A DNA stretch of 35,840 nt from Chromera velia (Eukaryota; Sar; Chromeraceae): positions 22,501-58,340 of the forward strand of contig JAHBMJ010000060.1 of NCBI GenBank assembly GCA_018398765.1. Reading direction: 5' to 3'. Position numbers and translations under genes: made by a program. The notes beneath the pieces are model-generated. The model saw nothing but the letters and a program-made list of their open reading frames with translations, searched no databases and was not told the DNA's origin. Shown here in pieces: positions 1 to 11,113 of this stretch; within the stretch, counting starts at the first letter, position 1, and each line of letters opens with the position of its first letter.

Positions 1-3000
1 GAAAGTTGGCCCCCCCTGTCAGACCCTTCCGATTTAGTGTCAATACCCTTAGGAGTGGCTCAATCTTCTCATATAAGGCACTTCTTGGCAGATAGGCCAT
101 CCGTAGCTTGGGGCCATTCTTTGAAGACAAAAGAAATAGAGAAGAATGTGAAGAAAACGGAAGAGCTCTTTGTAGTTCTGATAAAGAAGCAGATACGGGG
201 AAGTTGCCTCTTTCTTCCTTGTCTCCCCTTTTTATGCATTCCATTCCCCAGGCATCCTTAATTTTGGCAGAAACAAACAAATTCCCCTTCGGGGCCTATC
301 TTTCTGAGCTCCGGACAGGGAGAGACGTCAAAAAGTCAAGGCCTGCCCATCTGAACAGACCATTGACAGCTCATCTTTGCTTCTGCCCCGCTGGTCCCTT
401 CCATGAATTCAAAAGAGCTTGAGGAATACGAAGATGCGAACGGCCAAGTGCAATCCAGAATGAAGCAAAACGAGCAGACAAGAGCGCGCGAGCAGCCATT
501 AAATTAACAGATAAAAGAGAGGGTATACGCAAACTCCTGACTGGAAGTCGGGTCGCCCATCGAACAAACCGGAGCCACAAGTTGTCAATCGCCTCCCAGT
601 CTCCCTGTCTTATCGGAAAGCACTCCACGCTATAGAATGCCACCGGCTCCCAGCACGCCATCAGCAGTTGCATCTTTCCCCCAAGAGGCAACTCAGACAG
701 ACTCGTAGCCAGACCAATCACCGCCCCCATTGCACGCTCTGCACTACGTAGGCGTACTTCAATCGACCGGGTCAAATCCCCTCCCTCAAACAGAAGGCAA
801 TTCAAATATTTGTATTGATCACACCAGTCTACTTCCTTCCCTTAGTACAAAATCATGCCGTTACAGTCCTTGTAGTATTCACAAAGGCGCAGGACCTTGG
901 TTTTCTTCAGATTAACATTCAACCCCCACTTTCCGTAATACCCCTCCAGGGCATCAAATTTTGTTTGGAGGTTGGCTGCTGAGTGTGCAAACAAAACAAG
1001 ATCATCAGCGTAGCCTATACTTCCCAAACTGGCCCCAGCAAGGTGAACCCCCTCCGTTTCCTTTCCATCTCCCCGTTTTCCTTTCTGAATCTCATCATGC
1101 AGGTCATTAATGAATAATAGAAAAAGCGACGGGGACAACACATCACCTTGCTTAACCCCTGCTCCCGCCGGGAATAGAACCGAGTCCCCATCGACTCTCG
1201 CTTTCACGCCTCTATACATTGATGCAATCATCGACAGATCTCTCTTCTCTATTCTCTCAGCCTGCAGCTTTGCCAGAAGCTTCAGCCGAGGGATGGAGTC
1301 AAACGCCTTTGAGAAGTCGACAAATCTGCCCAAGAGCCCCTTCTTGCCTCTTCTACATTCCTGTACCAAGCCTACCACTGCTCCGATCCCCTCTTTTGTG
1401 CCCATCCCTTTCCTAAACCCGATCTGTCTGTCGTTAAAACGAGCTTGCTGACAGATTCTATCATCCATAAGGAGACTAAAAAGCTTTGCAAAGGGGTTAA
1501 CGACATGGACTGGACGCCAGTCATTCGGCTGTGGCGAAAAGGGACCTTTCGGGACGGGTACGATTCTCAACAAATTCCAGTTATCAGGCCAACATGCATA
1601 TACATGCATCAAATTAAAGGAAATAAACAAAAGGAAGCGAGTCTCAGAGATGGGAGAGTGACAAAAGCAAAGGTTGAGTTGTTGAGGAGAGATACCATCG
1701 AGCCCTGCCGCTTTCTTTCTATCCATTCCTTTCAGACGATCAGTCACCTACTTATAGGAGAAAACGAATTGCTTCGGGGGCTCCGGCTCCGGATCAGGCT
1801 CTGGCAATTCTTCGCCCTCCCCCAAAACCCGTGCCCAATGGTTTGAAAAGTCTCTTGCCCCTGGTCTCAGACCGTCTTTCGACAATTTTCTCCTTTCTTT
1901 CCAAAGGAAGAGGGGGTCATTAAGCAAATGTGTCTTCGCTTTTTCAGTTTCCGCTCTCTCATATCTCTTCCTTTTCTGCCAGAAGATCTCTCTCCTTTTC
2001 TTTAAGATGTCTTCCACTCTTTCCTGTTTTAACTCTCTCTCTACCCCACTTGCACAGTCCTTAACTTCTTTCCTTACTTTCTTTAGGCATTCTTGCAGCT
2101 CTTTACATTCCTCATCCCACCACCCTTCCTTCTCTCTAAACAATGTTTTGAAGGTAGGAGGCTGTTGCTTCTCTGTCGCTTTCGCTATTACTTCCTTCAC
2201 CGGCCCAACCAAAACCCAACACCAGGCTGTGGCCAAGGCTTTCACCCGGTCTTTCTTATCTTGAGGGCTCACTGGGGAGGAGGTCAAAGAAGAGGGCAAA
2301 AAGACTCTTGAGGAGAGTGGGGAGGAAGATACAGGAGGAGGTGGGGGAAAGGGAGGCTCTTCGAATGGTTCAACTTCTCTATGATGCTCCCAGAATCCCT
2401 GCCATGTCTCTTCCACTAACTCTCTTGCTGCTGCCGCTATTGGCAGCAAATCCTCATCTTTCACCGCTGCTTTTCTGATGGATCTGTAAAGCGGGGGGCA
2501 CTGCTGCAGGGATGGGGCATCCGTCCGCTTTCCCGCAGCCTGAAGTAAAGAAGAGAGGAGAGAAAAACAGATAGATGCATGGTCATAATCAGAGCCAATC
2601 AGTCTATCGAAAGCGATTTCCCAGTCCGTGTAAGAGGAGAGAAGGAAAGGGTCAACCAATGCATAATCGACAACGGATGCCTCTTTTTTCGTGTTCTTTG
2701 ATTTAGTACAGGTACAAGCACCCGAAAAGCGGAAGTCTTCGCCCCCACACTTCCCTTGTAGACCATTCAGGATGAGTGGGTTGCTTTCACCGCAAAGACG
2801 CACCAATTCACGGCCTATAGGGTCAACTGACTGTTTGCATTCTAAATGCTGGATAAAAGAGGGAGCCGACTCGTCAGAGCCGGTAGATTCGTCCTGTTTG
2901 AACAGTTGCTCACGATTCTATTTGAGACCTTCTGGACAGAGCGATGCTGTATGAGAGTTGAGGTCTCCCAGGACCACTCTCGGCTCTCCCAGGGGGACAA

Positions 3001-3884
3001 AGCACAGGGAATTAGACAGGATCTCTTTCGTGTCATCTTTTTTATGATTCGACCAACCCCCAAACACCCCATGAGTGGATGGCCACCCTGGCGATGCTCG
3101 GCCCTACTAGCTCAAACTCTGGTTTGAGTTCCCCCCAACAGTCCGATTTGACCAAAATGCATATACCTCCAGACCGGATTTCTTTGTCTGCATAAGCGGA
3201 ATGGACTTTTGTCTTTCTCCTTCTCCATTCCCTATGTGACCAATTTATTCCTTTCCAACCCCCCAGTTCTAGATCGCAGGACAGATGCTGTGTTTCGACC
3301 AGAACCACAACATCCACATCTATTTCAGTGAGCCATGAACGAATGTCTCCATTTCTTATCTTCCACTGCAATCCTCCCATATTGATGTAGGCAAAGCACA
3401 GACGGTCCCGTGGGTGAGACACCATCAAGTCCTGGTAGCAAGCATTCCCTCGCTTCTTGAACTTGCCTCTTCTCACCTTCCAATACTCTTTCATGGCTTT
3501 CTATATGATTATTCTCTCATCCTCCGACCTTTCTTTCATCAAGTCCCTTTCCTTTACCCATTTGAGACCAGACTCAGGAGAGCGCCTGATTTCAAACCAT
3601 CTCTCACCACCGTGCAACCTTTTATGCCCTAATACAGGTAGAGGAGGAGAAGAAGAAAAAGAAGAAGAATTAAGAAGAAGAAGAAGAAGAAGAGGAGGAG
3701 GGAGAGGAGGGGGGAGAAGAAGAATCTGAAAAAGAAGAAGGGACGATTTGGGAGGAGCATGCGAGGCGGCAGAGCAAAAAGAAGAAGAATCATCCAGAAT
3801 ATCACGATCTCTCCTTCGTTTCTTTCTCCTCCTTCTCTTGCTGCGTGGGACGAGGAGTGTCAAGGCTGGCACAAAAGAGGAAGG
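1..3884 (-). pseudogene. LINE ORF2-like: APE endonuclease + reverse transcriptase, broken
   Basis: The APE/EEP endonuclease spans about 3400-2570. It shows AYINMGGLQ near 3390, the catalytic-type Glu in VETQH near 3296, GDLNSH at 2957-2968 and the SDYDHASI active-site motif at 2570-2593. The reverse transcriptase follows: FVDFSKAFDSI (motif A, Asp near 1318), GVKQGDVLSPSLF (motif B) and GYADDLVLF (motif C, YADD at 1001-1012). The frame continues past the C-terminal RT region to the window edge. Stops in frame are 3501-3503 (TAG), 2918-2920 (TAG), 1748-1750 (TAG), 842-844 (TAA), 371-373 (TGA) and 296-298 (TAG). One frameshift lies at about 3055-3075 in a G-rich run. The catalytic Asp pair is intact, but the protein cannot be made whole from this copy. 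Confidence 0.93.
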
Positions 3885-4548
3885 TCAATAAATAGGAGGG
3901 AGATCGCCCCGTGGTGAAGAGGACTCAGAGTCAGAAAGGCGTGGCGATCCAGAAAAAGGGGACAGAAAACCCTGTCCCCTCGAGCGAGAAAGCTCATTAG
4001 ATGATGGCGAAGGCCATGAAAGCAAAACTTCACTCGAGCTGCGATTCAGTGCAGGATCAGATCCTTCATCGAGTCCCAGCTCACTCTCATCATAAGCAAA
4101 CAACGAAGAAGAGGAAGAAGACGAAAAATGCGAAGATGCAGAGAGACAAGGTTTTTCGGCCATAGCAGATCCAGAAAGAGGAGAAAAAGAGGAGAGAGAA
4201 AGAGAGTTCACAGGATTTTGAACCTGCATACATGCATTCAATGGGTCAATCAGGCCGGGATGGGGGAGGGGTCCAGCTGGATGGCCTCCCTCCTTCCCAG
4301 CACAACCTGACAAATCTCGCGCGGCCCTATTTCCATTAATCCCTCCCCCCTTTCCTTCTTTCCCCCTACTGCCTGCCGTTGAGGAAGAAGAAGAAGAAGA
4401 AGAAGAAGAAGAAGAAGAAGAAGAAAAAGAGGAAGAAGAAAAAGAGGAAGAAGAAGAAGAAGAAGAAGAAGAAGAAGAAGAAGGAGAAGAAGAAGAAGAA
4501 GAAGAAGAAGAAGAAGGAGAAGAAGAAGAAGAAGAAGAAGAAGGAGAA

Positions 4549-4580
<32 letters not shown>

Positions 4581-5045
4581 AGAAAAAGAAGCAGAAGGGT
4601 CTATCCGATGGCCTGGCCTCTCCCCCCCCTCCCCTCCCTGTCCGTTGCCCCCCTCGTTCCTTCCCTTGGCAGGTCCGGCGGAAGAGGAAGAAAAGAAAAG
4701 AGCAGACAAAGAAGAAGAAGAAGAAAAAGAAGAAGAAGAAGAAGAAGAAGAAGAAGAAAGAGCAGCAGCAGCAGCAGCAGAAAAAGAAGAAGAAGAAGAA
4801 GAAGAAGAAGAAGAAAAAGAAGAAAAAGAAGAAGAAGAAGAAGAAGAAGAAGAAGAAGCAGGAGCAGCAGCAGCAAAAGAAGAAAAAGGAAAAGAAGAAG
4901 AAAAAAAAGAAGAAGACGAAAAAGAAGAAGCAGCAGCAGCAGCAGAAGAAGAAGAAGAGGAAGAAGAAGAAGACAAAGAGGAAGCGGAAGGAGAAGGGGA
5001 GGGAGAAGAAGAGGAAGAAGAAGAAGAAGAAGCAAAGGGGGAAGA
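3640..5045 (+). repeat. Trinucleotide (GAA/GCA) microsatellite tracts inside the LINE frame
   Basis: Tracts lie at 3640-3735, 4380-4595 and 4680-5040, made of GAA with interspersed GCA and GGA. On the minus strand in the element's frame they read as Ser, Ala, Phe or Leu runs. The period is three throughout, so length change does not break the frame. The long Lys-, Glu-, Arg- and Leu-rich open frames in other phases here are artefacts of the repeat. Confidence 0.9.
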
Positions 5046-7144
5046 ATTTTTAAAAAGATTCTGACATTTGCCCTGTCTTCCTAAAGAACAGTTCCAGCAA
5101 GCCCTTTTAAGCTTAGCACACCTACAGTGGTTGCAGGTGCTATTCGCAGCACAACTACATTTGCAGCACTGGGTCCTCTCCTCCTTCGACTTCTTTCTCC
5201 CCGAGGCGTCCAGAGGACCTGGGCCGTCACCCCCTCTTTTGTCTTTTCCTTTTTCATTTTCTCCATTCCCTTTGAAGCTTCTTCTATTACCCTCCTTTCC
5301 TTTCTCCCCCCGTTTATCCGTTCCTTTCCTCGTCTCTTCATTTCCTTTCCCTCCTGTCTTCCCCGTTGGTTGGTTCTTCCCCCCTCCCCCCACCCCAGTG
5401 AGAGAGAGAGGAAGAGGAGGTGAAAGAAAAGGAAAAGAAACATTGCATACATCTGTCACCTTCCATTCGATACCTTCTGCACTCCTGTATTCTTCTTTAT
5501 CCAAAGAGATAATATTGTCAGCTACTTCGAGAGGAGAGTGGCGTGTATTGAGAGTCGATGCATCCGAGAGAGGCGAAGGTGTCCTACCTGTGTGAATGTC
5601 ATATGTGATCACTGGAGAAGATAACGTTCTGTCATACTTTCTTTGTCCGAAGTCTACCGAGAAGGCCTCTCTTCTATATATGTACGAGCCGAGCTTACTG
5701 TGATCGTATACTTCATTCCCTCCCTGCCCACCCAAAAAGTCCTCTATGTCCTCCCCTCCAAGTTGCTGCTTCCCATCCCCTCCCTTGAACCCCCTACCCT
5801 AACTCTTTGGAGTTCCCGTCTCCAACAAATCCGGAGGTCTTTGGCCCCACCTCTTTCCAGAAGGCCATCCGCGAGTCCCTTTCCATGCCCCCCTGAAGTG
5901 TCTCCCTGTTCATCTCCCTCTGCCTTGCCGTGACTTGCACATAGGGGGAGGGAGGGGAAACTGTGTCTTCTCAGAAAAAGCATGAAGGGGAGCGCGATCA
6001 GAAACCTTCCCTACCCCACTGACCAGCGTCGGATAGACCGTGGTTCCCCCCAGCCTATCCGTCCCCCCCTTCCCCAGTCGGTCACTGGGGTCTATATGCT
6101 TGTCGCAGGGTGTCGTCGGTCCAATGGTATGATCATTTCCATCGGAGGTTTCAATAACACAATGTGACAGAGGGAATACCGTTTTTTGGAAAGAGATTTG
6201 AGACCGAAAGGAAAACTTCTTTACATAATTTTCAAGGAGCGCAAACCGGTTTGTAACCGAGACAGGGGAACGTTCCTTCCCTCCCTAAAATACCCCTTCA
6301 CAACGCTTTCCCACCCCCCCTTCAGTCCCTGATCTCAACTACCCCAACAGCCCAACTTTTTCCACAGTCTGGAGGATACAATTCACAGCTTGCTCTCTGC
6401 CCTCAATTTTCTTTCTCTCACTGATTCTGTCTATTTCTTCCTTAAGAGTCTGAATTGCCACTGCTCGTTTCTCCATCTCATACACTAACGCCCTTCTCCT
6501 CATCAGTAAACGACTCAACTTCACACAACCTGCCTCATCATCTCCGAGGGATCCGTTATGTGTCGGCATAGGTGGGGTTCGGATCTTTTTCCCCTCCCCC
6601 AACTTCTTTCAGGCTCGAGGGCCCGGAGGGCCATCACCCTCCTCTTCCCTCAGAGAAATTTTTAATTGGGCTCCTCGAACATTTCTCCATCAGACTCATC
6701 CCCTCCTCCGAGCTTCCCCCACCTTGCTGGAGGGGCTGCTGATGCCGGTGTATCATCTCTCTGTCAGATCTGTCCCCTTCTTGCGGGAGATGTGGGTGGG
6801 GTCTGGTGGGATCGATCAATGTCTGCGAACGAACTGAAGAGGGGCCCGGGCTCCACCACCATCTCCTGCCGTTCCTCTCCCCCCCCGACCGGCACCATGC
6901 CAGCTTGTTCAGAGCCCACACCCCCATTGAGGCCAAGCACGGGTTGGGAATTGGGAAAGAAATGTGGGGCAGGCAGGGGTTAGGGTCCATACAGCATTCC
7001 GTCCGAATACCCCTGGTGGTAAGGGTATGGAGACGGGAAGCTAGACGGGAAGCTGTACATGGGGGCTACCATGGGGGCAGTTATGGGGGTAAGTCGAGCT
7101 ATGGCCTCTGCGGGGGGACCATGGCTCCTGGGGTAGAAAACCAT
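3885..7144 (-). pseudogene. LINE ORF1-like region: Pro-rich, coiled coil, Cys-rich, Ser-rich
   Basis: Translation from the ATG at 7142-7144 gives a Pro/Tyr/Gln-rich segment to about 6700. A charged, heptad-like segment follows at 6339-6540 (containing RALVYEMEKRAVAIQTLKEE), then a long low-complexity stretch, a Cys-rich motif at 5062-5176, Ser-rich tracts at 4380-5040 and a final Ser/Pro-rich part ending at TGA 3885-3887. In-frame stops fall at 6980-6982 (TAA), 6764-6766 (TGA), 6609-6611 (TGA), 6339-6341 (TAG), 6285-6287 (TAG), 5910-5912 (TGA) and 5799-5801 (TAG). One frameshift lies near 6665-6700. A coiled coil plus a metal-binding motif is what LINE ORF1 nucleic-acid-binding proteins usually carry, so an ORF1 role is inferred from layout, not from recognised homology. 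The TGA at 3885 is in the same frame as the endonuclease part that follows, so this may be one long polyprotein frame or a true ORF1 stop. Confidence 0.7.
5062..5176 (-). other. Cys-rich putative zinc-binding motif in LINE ORF1 region
   Basis: About 40 residues with nine cysteines in a tight pattern (CCKC-SC, then CNHCRC, then CWNC, then GKCQN), flanked by Lys/Arg. The repeated C-x-C pairs and the terminal Cys-Gln-Asn resemble CXC/tesmin-type or retroelement Cys-rich motifs that bind zinc and nucleic acid. That assignment is by pattern only. It sits between a basic Gly/Lys-rich stretch and the poly-Ser tract. Confidence 0.6.
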
Positions 7145-7740
7145 AGACGCCCCTTACAGCCTGGGAGGTGTATTCGCGGTATGCAGGGCCTATAACAAAT
7201 TATGTAACAATCTTATATACTAAGTAAGAATCAGCCTAGGAATTAATCTTGGTTGAAAACTAGGTTGAGACCCTACTACTATCTGGTCAATTCTTGAGTA
7301 ATTTACATAGGGATATAATGGATCAATGTTTGAATTTAAACTGCAGCAAACTTGAACGCCACCACTTCTAGAAACGGGTTTTATTCTAGGTTTTATTGTA
7401 TATTTTTCCTGCATGTCACAGGTACAAAACCTAGCAAAAAACGTGAATGACTACATTTTTTTTTTTTAAAATGAGATGTAGGTTTTGATAGATTGCTTGT
7501 AAGTCTAGAGGTCACTCTCGACATATAAACCGCCCAATTTTGTATCACAAATAATAAACCAGAGAATTAAAACGGTTTTTTAAATATTTTTCTTTTTTTT
7601 AATTATGGCATTCATGATCAATAGGCAAACAACTGTTGTTCAAGTTTAAGTGTTATAAGAGTGTTGCACGGGGTGTTGCATAAGTTGCATTAAAAACCAT
7701 ATACTTTTCAGTTAATAAAAAAAAAAATAAAAGATTGGAA
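7145..7740. other. AT-rich gene-free block next to LINE 5' end
   Basis: From about 7200 to 7740 the sequence drops to clearly AT-rich composition, with homopolymer runs (T run at 7459, A run near 7717), unlike its neighbours. No frame, RNA gene or terminal repeat is recognisable. It could be an older AT-rich repeat or inserted organellar-type DNA; neither is supported by a recognised gene. Confidence 0.55.
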
Positions 7741-7817
7741 ACTTTAGTTGAAGTATAGGGTGCGAGTAGGTACAAGCCTGCTGGGCAGCGATGCTTACGG
7801 ACCCACCGGGCTGAGCG

Positions 7818-7881
7818 TGCAAGCCGAGCTGCATGGGCCGCCGCGAGTATGCAAGCCGAGCGGCGTGGGCCACCGGGGCGG
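7818..7881 (+). repeat. Two-copy 32-bp GC-rich tandem repeat
   Basis: The unit starting TGCAAGCCGAGC occurs at 7818 and again at 7850, with the second half also matching (GTGGGCCACCGG against ATGGGCCGCCGC). It lies at the sharp boundary between AT-rich DNA on the left and GC-rich DNA on the right. Confidence 0.7.
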
Positions 7882-8836
7882 AACGTTTCCATGTGAATCC
7901 GATTTCTGCCGTGCGCATTTAGCATCAGCTGAATCAGATTGACTCACATCGTGCAGAACTAGCTGATCGACTAACTGATCGAATGCCTTTCGGCTGTTCG
8001 TTCTACTCTGCCTTGACGGAGAGACTATTTCATGAAGTAGTTCCACCATCATGGAGATCTAGCTCTACATTCCATTTGACCATCTCTTTGATCATTCTCT
8101 TTTACTTTCTCTTTTTTCTTTTTTGTTTTATTTATGGAGTGCAGAGCCTAGGATTGAATTCTGTGCATACATTTCTCTGCATATGCAGCCTGCCGAACGC
8201 TAGACGCCTACCATAGGCCGATGGTGACGGCGTATGGTGATGATGTCATGATGATAATGATGATGCATGCAGCTGGCATCTAGTTGGCCATATCATCCCC
8301 GGCCCATATGTTACGCCAACGTATTGCTTTCATGTGATTCGTTTACTTTGAGTCAGACCCTGGCTCCAGCTGGTTTCCTTTTTGAAGGCTTTTTCCTGGT
8401 AGAACTTTCTCACTGGAAAGTGCCCTTCCTGAATAAGGCTAACGTGATTTCAGAAGCAAAAACAATTTCCGGGTCAACTTTTTGAACAAATCACAGATTC
8501 ACGCTCTGAAGGAAGAGAGCCAGGCTCGGCATTTCAAACTCCCCTACTAACTAACGGACTAACGTACTTGCAAAAGAGATTGATGACCATTCAGGCAAGG
8601 CACTTGGTTCCTCAAAAATTGCACTCATGAGTCAAAGTCCAGCAAGGAACCAACGAAGGCAGGAAGAAAATCACCAAAACAAATTAGCAAACTACAAAAC
8701 GAGAGAAAAACTTTGAACGATAGGGATACAAAAACACTGCATGTCTGCATACAGTGCTTGATTGAAGACCGTCCTGCCGTCAGTCAGTCTTCATGTCGGT
8801 TCTGCTTCATGAGGGCAATCCGACGAGTCGATCTGT
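7882..8836. other. Gene-free interval
   Basis: No frame with credible codon structure or splice signals is seen. It lies downstream of the ferredoxin gene's last exon and may contain its 3' flank. Short degenerate GATG/GATC repeats are present near 7960-8265. Confidence 0.5.
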
Positions 8837-8837
8837 T

Positions 8838-8869
<32 letters not shown>

Positions 8870-8960
8870 TTCTTTCTTTCTTTCTTTCTTTCCTTCCTTC
8901 CTTCCTTCTTTCTTTCTGTCTCTCTTCCTTTCTTCCCTCCTTTCTGTCTTCCTTTGTCTC
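8837..8960 (+). repeat. TTTC/TTCC pyrimidine microsatellite
   Basis: Near-perfect TTTC repeats grade into TTCC. The tract lies just past the 3' end of the ferredoxin gene (minus strand). The Phe/Leu-rich open frames across it are repeat artefacts. Confidence 0.9.
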
Positions 8961-9078
8961 TTTGTCTCCGCCGTCTCCTTTCCAATGGCTCATTTTTTGT
9001 TTTGTCTCTGTCCTCTCTTTTCAATCAAGTTGTGACCGTTCTCCAATCTCCCCCCTCCTCTTCCCTTCTTCCTTCCCA

Positions 9079-9185
9079 TCAGCTGAGCTGGCTCTTCGTC
9101 TCAGAGGGCAGTTCCACTGTCAACCCTGCAGGGAAGCAGGCAGGCAGGCAGGTAGACGATTCAGTTGATCAATCGACCAACAGAG

Positions 9186-9249
<64 letters not shown>

Positions 9250-10591
9250 TCAGCCAGCAATCGGCAGGTTTTCATTCAGATAATCCGAAACGATCGTGAT
9301 GCATGCAGTTGGTGCGACAAGAAACACAAAAATCAAGATTTAGAAGAAGGGAGGAAAGAAGGAGAGAAGGAAGGAAAGACGGAAAGAAGAAAAGAAGGGA
9401 AGAAGGGAGGAAAGAGGGGCAGAAGGAAGGAAAGAAGGGAGGAGGAAAGAAATAACGAAACGAAGGGGGGGCCTATTAGGAGACAGAGACGGGACCAGAT
9501 GATGCCCAGATAGACAAACAGAAAGGCTCACATGGAGAGGAATGCACACCTAGTGTCGGGCATCTATTGGGGAAGACTGTCTGCCTCTTCCTCAAAGGCA
9601 AACAGTGCAACTGAGAAAAGGCGAAGTACTTTGAGGTATTTTTCTACTATCAATACTATGGGTCTGGCGTCAGGCCGAGGTCACACGACGGCTAAGGAGA
9701 CAGAAAGGAGATAGACACGGACAAAAACATTCACAGACTGACGACGCCAACTGACTGGAAGGCACAAACACGTGCGGCAGAAAGCTGAAAAGGAAGCCGA
9801 CCGAATTTGTGTTGACAGCCAACAGTCGAGAGGAGAGAAAAGAAAGAAGAGACTTCCAAAGTTAAAGTTTGCACCTGAAGAGGGACGTTTTTTTTTCGGC
9901 TCTGCATTTTCCGCTTTCCCGTCAGATTACAGTCGACAGAACTTTCACTACAAATATTTCACTATCTCATTCTAACATCACTCTCTGCACTTTTTCCTGC
10001 GGAGTCATTTTCAAATTTGAAAACCCGAAGCCAGAAAGATTGCCCGGACCCTCACTCGCATTGAATTGAGATCATTTGCCTAGTCACTCACCACTGTTCT
10101 CTGCCTTCAATCGGATCTGACACCCGAGTCGTGACCTGCACACAGACAGAGAGACAAGATTTTTTTTTTCTTCTTCTTTTCACACAGAATTCTTTTTCTT
10201 CTTTTTCTGTATGAGAATAAACACATCTGACACCCGAGTCGTGACCTGCACTCAGACAGACAGAGAGAAAGGAAAAAAAGAAAGGAAGAAAGTTCGGACT
10301 CCATGCATGAGCAGCAGGATTGAGAGACAGAAAGGCCGACAAGCAGCAACGCATTCCATGATTAAATCAAATCCGCAAAAGTTCTTCTCACATCTTAGCA
10401 GTTTCAACAAACCGATTAAAGAACGAACGGACAAACGAACCAAATGAGAGGATGGATGGATGGATGCGCGTGCAGGACTTCTCGTTGTATGGGCTCTCTT
10501 TCGGCCTTTTTTTTTTCTTTCTTTTTTTCGTTCGTTCGTTCTTTCGTTCGTTCTTTCTTTCTTTCTGGGGTAAGGGGCTGGGGGGGGACCG

Positions 10592-10664
<73 letters not shown>

Positions 10665-11077
10665 ATTCCTCCACCCCTCGTTCATGCTGCCTGCTCAAAA
10701 AAGACACGCATCAACACCTCTCGATCCGCTGACTCACTCACTCACTCACTCACTCACTCACTCATTCACTCACTCATTCACTGGCTCACGCACTTCCTCA
10801 CTCACTCACTCACTCACGTGTCGGTCACTCCCACTGCCAAGTCCAGCATGTCAAGCTCTTCCTCGTCGGGCTCGCCCATCTCCTCGAAGTCCTCTTTCTG
10901 CGTTCGTCGGTCCGGTGCATGCGTGCATGGTCAGTTGGGTGGAAGGTCGCTGGAGTTTTGTACATGCGTGCACACATGCAAGCACGCCACCGCTGAAGAC
11001 ATGCGTTTACCCCTAGACTGACTCGCAAACGCACGCAAGCATACGTGCGTCTATAAACCTACATTAGGACATGCAAC

Positions 11078-11113
<36 letters not shown>

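Larger units (their letters stand above)
1..7144 (-). mobile_element. Decayed LINE (non-LTR) retrotransposon, 3' end beyond window
   Basis: On the minus strand one reading frame can be followed from an ATG at 7144 to position 1 with only two frame changes (about 6665-6700 and about 3055-3075). It is interrupted by in-frame stops. In order it holds a Pro/Gln-rich segment, a coiled-coil-like segment, a Cys-rich motif, Ser-rich tracts, an APE-type endonuclease and a reverse transcriptase, which is the layout of LINE elements. No long terminal repeats, integrase or protease are visible. The 3' end, any poly-A or simple-repeat tail and the target-site duplication lie outside the window. The 5' end is placed only approximately, at 7144-7200, where composition changes sharply to AT-rich DNA. 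The element is present as a broken copy; whether ORF1 and ORF2 were once separate is unclear because they share one frame. Confidence 0.93.

Noticed and set aside
4379-5084. Long Lys-, Glu-, Arg- and Leu-rich open frames
   Set aside because: They are translations of GAA trinucleotide repeats in frames other than the LINE frame. Repeats of GAA have no stop in most frames.
1-7144. Reassigned stop codons (TAA/TAG read as Gln) to explain the interrupted LINE frame
   Set aside because: TGA also interrupts the frame four times, and the membrane-protein gene ends sensibly at TAG while ferredoxin, SET and the small membrane protein end at TGA. A simple TAR reassignment does not explain all of these; decay is simpler.
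7653-8052. Small minus-strand frames in the GC-rich segment
   Set aside because: They overlap in several frames, one crosses the 32-bp duplication, and none has a recognisable domain or splice context.
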